Part shown: positions 36,526 to 42,457 of the stretch, one piece after another
How positions within the stretch are numbered: the first letter of the stretch is position 1
How the letters are laid out: each line of letters starts with the position of its first letter
Translations under genes and position numbers: made by a program
Source: Planctomycetaceae bacterium
GTDB taxonomy: Bacteria > Planctomycetota > Phycisphaerae > UBA1845 > UTPLA1
Direction: 5' to 3'
NCBI GenBank assembly: GCA_006969385.1
Contig: CP030884.1
Location: forward strand, 3,348,001 to 3,412,000
DNA length: 64,000 nucleotides
Notes under the pieces: model-generated
Database searches by the model: none
Seen by the model: the letters and a program-made list of their open reading frames with translations, nothing else
What the model was told of the DNA's origin: nothing

Positions 36526-37104
36526 TTAGCGACGCTTGCGGACCAGCGTGATGCAAGCGGCCACGCCAAGCAGTGCTAACGATGTGGGCTCGGGTATTAC
36601 GCGGTACTGACCGATCAGCGTGGCGGTTGGGATGTCCGCATCCGCGTCCGCGGGAAAGTACACGTTGCCGCTTACGCTTCCGGCGAGCAACTGGTTGTAC
36701 GTCGCGGCCAAGATATTCCAGGTACCCGAACCGGAGAATGCTCGCGTTCCAGCCGTGAATGTCGAGTTCGCGTCATTCGTGTAGCTGAACACGTTGAGAC
36801 CGGCATTGTTGCTGAAGCGGAACAAGTCCGGTGTGTTATCAGACGTATTGTTAAAATGCGTCAGGTTACCGGATACCAGCGTATCGCCGAGGCCGCTGCC
36901 GGGCGCGCCGAAAATATTGGCCAGGTAGAAGCCGATGTTGTCGCTACCGGAAATGGTAGCTGCCGAAAGCCCGGCCGTTGACGTAATCGTAATTTGGTTC
37001 GGCGTGCTGAGGTCAACATCCAACACGATTTCTGCTCGAGCGGTCGACGTCATCATCGCAGTGGCAAGAGCAATGCCGAAAGCGATCATTCTTCGAAAGC
37101 ACAT
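36526..37104 (-). CDS. PEP-CTERM sorted secreted protein
   Basis: A 192-residue protein with signal peptide (MIAFGIALATAMMTSTARAEI), a Ser/Thr/Asn-rich beta domain of about 140 residues that I do not recognise, and a PEP-CTERM tail: VIPEPTSLALLGVAACITLVRKRR read as PEP, helix, basic end. An exosortase (not in this window) would process it for the cell surface or matrix. ATG 37104 has AGGAG 10 bases upstream, and GAGGAGAAGGCATATG is shared with the neighbouring PEP-CTERM gene. Confidence 0.8.
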   Translation of the reverse strand: MCFRRMIAFGIALATAMMTSTARAEIVLDVDLSTPNQITITSTAGLSAATISGSDNIGFYLANIFGAPGSGLGDTLVSGNLTHFNNTSDNTPDLFRFSNNAGLNVFSYTNDANSTFTAGTRAFSGSGTWNILAATYNQLLAGSVSGNVYFPADADADIPTATLIGQYRVIPEPTSLALLGVAACITLVRKRR

Positions 37105-37125
37105 ATGCCTTCTCCTCACAAAATC

Positions 37126-37147
37126 CCGCCCAGAAACACCTGGGCGG
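37126..37147 (-). promoter_or_regulatory. 5' leader hairpin of the PEP-CTERM gene
   Basis: CCGCCCAG (37126-37133) and CTGGGCGG (37140-37147) form a perfect 8-bp stem with a 6-base loop, ending about 9 bases before the Shine-Dalgarno. The 3' arm TGGGCGGGA also precedes the other PEP-CTERM gene at 36.0 kb. Confidence 0.6.
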
Positions 37148-37291
37148 ACGTGTTTTGGCCATCAGACCGAGTCACCACGCACCGGCGGCGCGTGGATGGC
37201 TGACGGATCCAAGTGCATTGAGAAAGTAGAGGCAAGATGCCGCGACTGAATAGCCACGCAGACGTGCAATTCCCCCTCGCACGCATGTTGC

Positions 37292-37320
37292 CTAATATAG
37301 ACAATGCGCTAGATTATCAA
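37292..37320 (-). promoter_or_regulatory. Promoter candidate for the PEP-CTERM gene
   Basis: On the minus strand TTGATA (37320-37315) lies 17 bases before TATTAG (37297-37292): 5/6 and 4/6 matches to the housekeeping consensus. It would give a leader of about 180 bases that contains the hairpin at 37126-37147. No gene is seen between 37105 and 37419. Confidence 0.45.
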
Positions 37321-37419
37321 TTTGCTATTCTGAGTGCAATAGAAAAAACATCGTTCGTGCCAAAATATACAAATCGGTGGTGCGGACGCATTAGCATGCC
37401 GAAAGCCTGTAAAACTGCC

Positions 37420-38016
37420 CTAAAACGCGCGGCGACCTTCAATCGCGTCCTGCAGCACGGCCCGCGTCGCGTATTCGATCTGCGAGCCACTGGGCAATCC
37501 ACGGGCCAGTCTCGTGACGCTGACGCCATCGATTCCCGTTAGTTCGCTCTTAATATGCAGCGCCGTGCCTTCACCTTCGATGGTCGGGTTGGTGGCAATA
37601 ATCACTTCGGTGACGCCGCCGGCGCGGACGCGGTCGAGCAAGGCGGCAATCGTCAGGTCGCCCGGTTCGACGCCGTCGAGCGGGGCGATGTGACCCAGCA
37701 GCACGTGATAGACGCCACGAATGAGGCCCGTCGCTTCCAGCAGCAGCAGGTCTTTCGGTTGTTCGACGACGAACACCTTGCTGTGATCGCGACGGCAGTC
37801 GGCACAAATCGGGCACGGGTCTTGCTCGGTCAGGTTAAAACACTTGCCGCAATGCTTGACCATCGATTTGACGTCGCGAATGGCATCGGCAAGGGCCAAG
37901 GCGCTTTTCTTGTCGGACTTCAGAATATGAAACGCCAAGCGTTCGGCGCTGCGCGGACCGATCCCCGGCAGGCGGGCGAATTCTTCCATCAGGCGATCGA
38001 GGGAGCGGGGCGTCAT
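37420..38016 (-). CDS. recR: Recombination protein RecR
   Basis: A 198-residue RecR: N-terminal helix-hairpin-helix (MEEFARLPGIGPRSAERLAFHI), C4 zinc finger (CGKCFNLTEQDPCPICAD), Toprim domain (VFVVEQPKDLLLLEATG, EVIIATNPTIEGEGTALHI) and C-terminal Walker-B-like region (RLARGLPSGSQIEYA). With RecF/RecO it loads RecA at gaps. It is the last gene of the dnaX-ybaB-recR order, separated from ybaB by a 334-base repeat-filled spacer that is unusual for this cluster. Confidence 0.97.
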   Translation of the reverse strand: MTPRSLDRLMEEFARLPGIGPRSAERLAFHILKSDKKSALALADAIRDVKSMVKHCGKCFNLTEQDPCPICADCRRDHSKVFVVEQPKDLLLLEATGLIRGVYHVLLGHIAPLDGVEPGDLTIAALLDRVRAGGVTEVIIATNPTIEGEGTALHIKSELTGIDGVSVTRLARGLPSGSQIEYATRAVLQDAIEGRRAF

Positions 38017-38087
38017 GGGTTCACGGGTAAAGTGGTCGATGCCGATTCAGTTCGACGTATCTTCAGCCTTTGAAAATGTGATGGGCA

Positions 38088-38135
38088 ATTTGTGATTTGA
38101 GATAATTGGTGATCGGGTGATTTAGTGATCGGTCG
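38088..38135 (-). repeat. Short-period degenerate repeat (GTGATTN type)
   Basis: Roughly six units of 7-8 bases around TGATTTG/TGATCGG, for example GGTGATCGGGTGATTTAGTG. It is the first of three distinct short-period repeats in the ybaB-recR spacer. Confidence 0.5.
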
Positions 38136-38199
38136 CTTCTGCGAAATGTTGCCCGCCGAGTATTGCAAAATTGTGTTTCGAGTCGCCCGAGTGTGAAAT

Positions 38200-38240
38200 C
38201 TTCAACTTTGCATTTCGCACTTTTAACTTTGCATTCACGA
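38200..38240 (-). repeat. Degenerate repeat with AACTTTGCATT units
   Basis: AACTTTGCATT occurs at 38204-38214 and 38225-38235 (21-base period) with a related TTTCGCAC/TTCACGAC between and after. Confidence 0.55.
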
Positions 38241-38280
38241 CTTCAGTAGCCAAACTACACCAGTCGATTCCAATTGCAGT

Positions 38281-38343
38281 GCCTCAAGACCCACGACTCA
38301 GGTCTCAAGGCTCATGGCTCAAGCCGCAAGCCTCAAGTCCCAA
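38281..38343 (-). repeat. Nine-unit heptamer repeat (GNCTCAA type)
   Basis: Nine consecutive heptamers: GCCTCAA, GACCCAC, GACTCAG, GTCTCAA, GGCTCAT, GGCTCAA, GCCGCAA, GCCTCAA, GTCCCAA. It ends 7 bases from the ybaB stop. Confidence 0.8.
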
Positions 38344-38350
38344 ACCGCAT

Positions 38351-38698
38351 TTATCCTTGCCCGCCCAGCATCTTATCCAACCCCGGCGGCAGACCCATCT
38401 CGCCCGTCATGCTCGTCAATTCTTCTTTCATCGCCTCGGCGGCTTTGGTCTGAGCAGCGACAAACGCCGCTTTCACGAGGTCTTCGATCATCTCTACATC
38501 ACCGCCGGCGATCGTCTGCGGATCGATCTTGACGCCGACGACTTCCAACTTGCCGTTGACCGTCGCGGTAACGGCGCCGCCGCCGCTCTCGGCCTCGAAG
38601 CGGGTGGCGGCGACCTTCGCCTGCATCTCCTTCATTTTGGATTGCATTTCCTGAGCTTTTTTAAGCATGTTGGCCATGTCGCCGATTTTTCCGAACAT
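38351..38698 (-). CDS. ybaB: YbaB/EbfC nucleoid-associated protein
   Basis: A 115-residue YbaB/EbfC protein, a small dimeric DNA-binding protein. The helical N-terminus (MFGKIGDMANMLKKAQEMQSK split: MANMLKKAQEMQSKM) is followed by strands (VTATVNGKLEVVGVKIDP) and a C-terminal helix pair (MIEDLVKAAFVAAQTKAAEAM). It sits between dnaX and recR, its usual place, with a 104-base gap after dnaX. Confidence 0.95.
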   Translation of the reverse strand: MFGKIGDMANMLKKAQEMQSKMKEMQAKVAATRFEAESGGGAVTATVNGKLEVVGVKIDPQTIAGGDVEMIEDLVKAAFVAAQTKAAEAMKEELTSMTGEMGLPPGLDKMLGGQG

Positions 38699-38802
38699 TC
38701 GTCACTCCGTGGGGAATATTGGTAATTGGTCGCCGCGTAAATCAGCCGCATGTGCACATCACTCCAGCACAATACAAGCCAATCTCAACGCAACGCGAGA
38801 TT

Positions 38803-40421
38803 CTAATCATCGTCGTCGCTGTCGTCTGCGGGCGGCGTGCCAATCGGCTGCTCGCGCCGCACTTCGACGATTTGGCCGCCAAACAAATCGAGCGCGGCCC
38901 GCACCAGCGGTTCTTCCTCAGCCGCTCGGATGTCATCCAGCGTGGTACGCGGCACCGACACGCTGCGCGCCGGCGTTCGACGTTCCCGATCATCTTTGCC
39001 GACCGACGATCCACCATTCCGACCAGCTGTATCAGACGTGGCTTCGCCATTTGGCGGCCTACCGACCGCGTTGTCATCTTTTCGATCAGCGTTTTTTTGA
39101 GAGCCTGAGCCCGGTGCCGCGTTCGCCGCCGGTCGACTCGCCGCCTCAGGCTTGGCCGGTTCGCGGCGCGAGGCCGCGGGTGTGCTAACGCTTCTTGCTA
39201 CTGCGCTTGGCGGCGCGTTTTTTTTTGTGACCGGGGCACTCGCAGAGGGCGGCGGTGCGGCAGGTCGTGCCGCCGCAGCAGGGGCTCCACCCTGCACAAC
39301 AGCCAGCAATGATTCGATCGATGAGAAGTTCGACGCCTCGGCCAAGCGTACGACAGCGGCTTCCACCAACGCCCGCCCACTTCCCGAAGACTTCACCGCT
39401 CGGCGCAGTTCTTCCAGCACCGTGATCATGTGCACCCAGGCACCACCGTCGAACTGTTGCGCCTGTTCGAAAATCGTATCGCGCAAGCCCGCAGGCACGT
39501 CGATCAGCTCGGTCTCTTTGCCGCACGTGCGCATGATCATCAGGTCGCGCACTTGGGCGATCATCAGGCTGCACCAGCGGTCGGGCGTCACGCCTTCGGA
39601 GAAAATGTCGTCGATCACGCGCAGGGCATCGGCGGGATTGTTGCTCGCCACGGCGTCGATCAACTCGGCGTTGCGCTCGTCGTGGGCGGCGGGGAAAATG
39701 CTATCGACCAGATCGCCGGTAATGCCCTTGTCGGATAGCGACATGACCTGATCGAGCAGGCTCAGCGCGTCGCGCATCGAACCGTTGGCCAACCGCGCCA
39801 AACGCTTGGCGGCGGCTTCGTCGATCTTGATCTTTTCGTCTTTGCAAATGGTGCGCAATTGCTCGGCGATTTGCTCGGGCGGATGCTCTTGAAATCAAAC
39901 TGCTGCACGCGGCTGCGGATGGTCGCCGGCACCTTATGCGTTTCGGTGGTCGCGAAGATGAATTTCACATGGCTGGGCGGTTCTTCCAGCGTTTTAAGCA
40001 GCGCGTTAAACGCGCCGGTGCTGAGCATGTGCACTTCGTCGATGATGTAAATCTTGAAACGCGAGCGCGTGGGGCGGTAGATCGCGTTGTTGCGCAACTC
40101 GCGAATATCGTCCACGCCCGTGTTGCTGGCGGCGTCGATTTCGATCACATCGACGTCGTCGCCTTTGGAGACCGCCACGCAGGAATCGCACTCGCCGCAC
40201 GGTTTGACGGTCGGCCCGTCGGCCTGATGGCAGTTGAGCGCCTTGGCCAGAATGCGCGCCATGCTGGTCTTACCCACGCCGCGCGTGCCACAGAACAGAT
40301 AGCCATGATGAATGCGATCGTGCTCGATGGCGTTGCGCAGCGTTTGCGTAATGGCGTCCTGACCGACGACTTCGTCGAAATCGCGGCTGCGGTATTTGCG
40401 GGCAAGGACGGTGTAAGACAC
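38803..40421 (-). CDS. dnaX: DNA polymerase III tau/gamma subunit, frameshifted
   Basis: Clamp-loader ATPase DnaX, about 539 residues when repaired. The first 180 codons ([21 protein letters not shown], Walker [13 protein letters not shown], zinc cysteines [29 protein letters not shown]) are in one frame; the rest ([30 protein letters not shown]) is in another. Adding one C at 39881-39882 gives [11 protein letters not shown]. An A9 run (39218-39226) at about codon 398 lies just after clamp-loader domain III and before the Ala/Pro-rich tau tail; reading one base off there ends within 9-14 codons, giving a gamma-like form. Confidence 0.93.
39218..39226 (-). promoter_or_regulatory. dnaX: A9 slippery run in dnaX
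   Basis: On the coding strand the codons are ACA AAA AAA AAC (39228-39217), with nine consecutive A. Gain of one A leads to [13 protein letters not shown] then stop; loss of one A leads to KKTRRQAQ then stop. A 6-bp GC stem (CGCGGC/GCCGCG, 39162-39178) lies about 40 bases downstream. Thermus dnaX makes gamma by slippage on a similar run. Confidence 0.6.
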
Positions 40422-40819
40422 GGGATCGAGGCTCCGGTCGGGGCGTTGAAGTTCAATCGCTACTCTTTGATGGTCGCGAAGGCATTATAAGGCGGCGACG
40501 AACCGTCACCAGAGACGACACCGTGATTCACAATTCACAAGCGATTGGCTATTCGTTGTAAGCCTGTGTTGACAAAAGCAGAGGCCCACGCCTAATCAGA
40601 AGCGCTCGCGTTAACTAAACCAGACGGATTGTCAAAGCCTCACGAAGCGTTAGGCTCGGGCGGAATATCAAACGTGCGCGCACTATCGATTGTGCGTAAT
40701 CTCAGAGCCGCGCGACGTATCAGGCGTGCGCGGAACATCGGAGCCGCGCCCGTAAGGAAGCGGTCACCGTAAGCCGTCGCGGGAAGCGTCGGCAAGACCA
40801 TCAAACATCACATCGGGCG
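40422..40819. other. Repeat-bearing spacer upstream of dnaX
   Basis: No gene in about 400 bases. Between 40655 and 40770 there are degenerate units of about 16-20 bases, each with an ATC...GCGCG core, ending in the 30-base repeat shared with 26157-26186. Confidence 0.5.
40741..40770 (+). repeat. Dispersed 30-base repeat, copy 2
   Basis: Begins GAGCCGCGCCCGT and matches 26157-26186 at 28 of 30 positions. Both copies read GGAAGCGGTCAC near the end. Confidence 0.7.
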
Positions 40820-41470
40820 TCACACTTGATCTTCCGTTACAAGCTCGATCGGAAAACCCGCTGCTGCCGAACGCCACCGCCGATGAGTTAGTCTGCGCAC
40901 AATGTACGCCGCAACAAGCAATACGATCCAATAGAAGGCAACATTTGCAACAAACATCGACATGCGTCGCGGATGGCTACCATCGGCGGCGATGGGAATT
41001 GCAATTTGCCGAAAATCGTAATCGCCCGATGCTGGATTGGGTTTAAATTCGTCCAACAAGATTTCTTCAGCTTGTTGCCATGAGGGCAATGGAAAACCGG
41101 ATTCCTTTGCTCTGCGATACGTAACCAGCATCACGTCGTATTCTGCATGGTTGGCGAAGAAGGGTGTAACGCGAGCTTTGAGATTTGAATAAAAGCGGAT
41201 GTGCTCGGGCATGTTCAGCGTCTCCGGACAAACCACACTAATTCCGATTCCGCTGGTATCCGGCAGCGCTTGTGTGCCAACAATTTCATCGAGACAAATC
41301 GTGCCAGCGAAAGGCGTTTGCGGCCCCCTGGGCCCCGAGCGAGAGACCCAGTAGCGTTCGGATTGAAACGCAAGGCCAATAGCAAGTGGCAAAGCCAAAA
41401 GCCATGCAGCAAGGCCCGGCAGCTTTCTTTTACTTCTGGGTTGATTCGTTATGGAGGGAGCAACCGACAT
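40820..41470 (-). CDS. Two-helix membrane protein, unknown
   Basis: A 216-residue protein with a helix near the N-terminus (LPGLAAWLLALPLAIGLAF), an extracytoplasmic middle with two cysteines (GTICLDEIVG, SVVCPETLN) and a second helix near the end (MSMFVANVAFYWIVLLVAAYIV) before a basic tail. ATG 41470 (MSVAPSITNQPRSKRK) is chosen; the open frame upstream runs through the inverted-repeat element at 41507-41634 and is not protein-like. I do not recognise a family. Confidence 0.55.
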   Translation of the reverse strand: MSVAPSITNQPRSKRKLPGLAAWLLALPLAIGLAFQSERYWVSRSGPRGPQTPFAGTICLDEIVGTQALPDTSGIGISVVCPETLNMPEHIRFYSNLKARVTPFFANHAEYDVMLVTYRRAKESGFPLPSWQQAEEILLDEFKPNPASGDYDFRQIAIPIAADGSHPRRMSMFVANVAFYWIVLLVAAYIVRRLTHRRWRSAAAGFPIELVTEDQV

Positions 41471-41506
41471 GCCATGCTCCGGGAAGGGGGAAGGCTCGCC
41501 CAATCG

Positions 41507-41634
41507 GGCGTCAGCCGAATCCGGTCCGGCTGGCCACGCACACGGTCTGACGAGGGTGGGCTGCTTGGTTTCCCACCTGACCCGATGCCCATGCCCGAGC
41601 GTTGCATGGGGCCGAACCGGATTCGACTGACGCC
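41507..41634 (-). repeat. Structured 128-bp inverted-repeat element
   Basis: The ends (41507-41525 and 41616-41634) are 19-bp inverted repeats with one mismatch. Inside are two hairpins: GGTGGG/CCCACC (41555-41560 with 41572-41577) and CCCATGC/GCATGGG (41588-41594 with 41604-41610). It lies 36 bases upstream of the ATG at 41470, so it would be in that gene's leader. It could be a MITE-like element or a structured RNA. Confidence 0.7.
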
Positions 41635-41866
41635 GCGCGGGCGCCATTGCGGAACGCCGGAGTATAAGGGGGATGGTGGAATCGGGCTAGGTGGCACTCA
41701 GGTAGTGCCGGGCCGACTTACTGCCTGATCGTGACGAATCGAAGGACAATCTGTAGGGTGCATCCCTTGATGCATCGACCTCGCTTCGCCGATTCCAATT
41801 TTTGGAAATGTTGGCGACAGCGTGGTTATCAAAACATACAAGATTTGATTCGGAAGGATCTCCGCC
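41635..41866. other. Spacer upstream of lipoprotein gene
   Basis: No gene. GGTGGCACTCAGGTAGTGCC at 41689-41708 forms a GGCACT/AGTGCC hairpin, recalling the GTGGCAC motif of the other elements. GGAAGGAT at about 41850 serves the downstream lipoprotein gene. Confidence 0.4.
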
Positions 41867-42430
41867 ATGCGCTTTCTTGGTCTTGTGTTCGTCACGATTG
41901 GCCTCCTCGTCACAGGCTGTGTCGATCCGAAGACATCATCGACAGATGCAGCGAATGAAGCGCCCACCTTCCCCGCCGCCTGGCTCGGCACTTGGTCGGG
42001 CACCGCCACTGTCACATTGCCGGATGGCAAGCAACCGTTTAAGACCGAGATGACACTCACCATCGAACCGCTGCCCGATAGTGACGGCGTCTCGTGGGCC
42101 ATTGATTACCATCAGGAAGCCGGTGTTCGCGCTTACGAGTTGCTACCCGAACAGGCGCAACCCGGCCGTTATCAACTCGATGAGAAAAACGGCATCGTTA
42201 TTCCCAACGCACTCGTCGGCGACACGCTTTACAGCAGCTTCACCGTAGGCAAGGCGCAACTGATTACGCGCACGCGGCGCATGGCAAATGAGACGCTGCT
42301 GTTTGAAATCATGACCTTCCCGGCGGCGGATTCCGCTACGACGAGCAATCAGAATGGTGTACCCGCCGTCGGTACACGCGCGCTGAAGTCGATACAGAGG
42401 GCTACGCTGCGTCGCACACCAGAAAATTAG
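41867..42430 (+). CDS. Lipoprotein, unknown
   Basis: A 187-residue lipoprotein: signal MRFLGLVFVTIGLLVTGC with a standard LVTGC lipobox. The mature part is beta-rich (WLGTWSGTATVTLPDGKQPF, MTLTIEPLPDSDGVSWAI, YSSFTVGKAQLITRTRRMA) and reads like a small lipocalin-like or barrel domain, but I cannot name it. GGAAGGAT precedes the ATG. It converges on the dehydrogenase gene, with 27 bases between stops. Confidence 0.75.
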   Translation: MRFLGLVFVTIGLLVTGCVDPKTSSTDAANEAPTFPAAWLGTWSGTATVTLPDGKQPFKTEMTLTIEPLPDSDGVSWAIDYHQEAGVRAYELLPEQAQPGRYQLDEKNGIVIPNALVGDTLYSSFTVGKAQLITRTRRMANETLLFEIMTFPAADSATTSNQNGVPAVGTRALKSIQRATLRRTPEN

Positions 42431-42457
42431 CCGAACTGAAATCGGTTCGGGCCAAAC

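Noticed and set aside
39858..39884. dnaX N-terminal frame change as the programmed gamma/tau frameshift
   Set aside because: There is no slippery A or T run, and it falls within the ATPase domain. A short product here would have no clamp-loader function.
41471..41647. N-terminal extension of the membrane protein gene at 41470
   Set aside because: The added 59 residues are encoded by the inverted-repeat element and are proline/arginine-rich, unlike a protein start.
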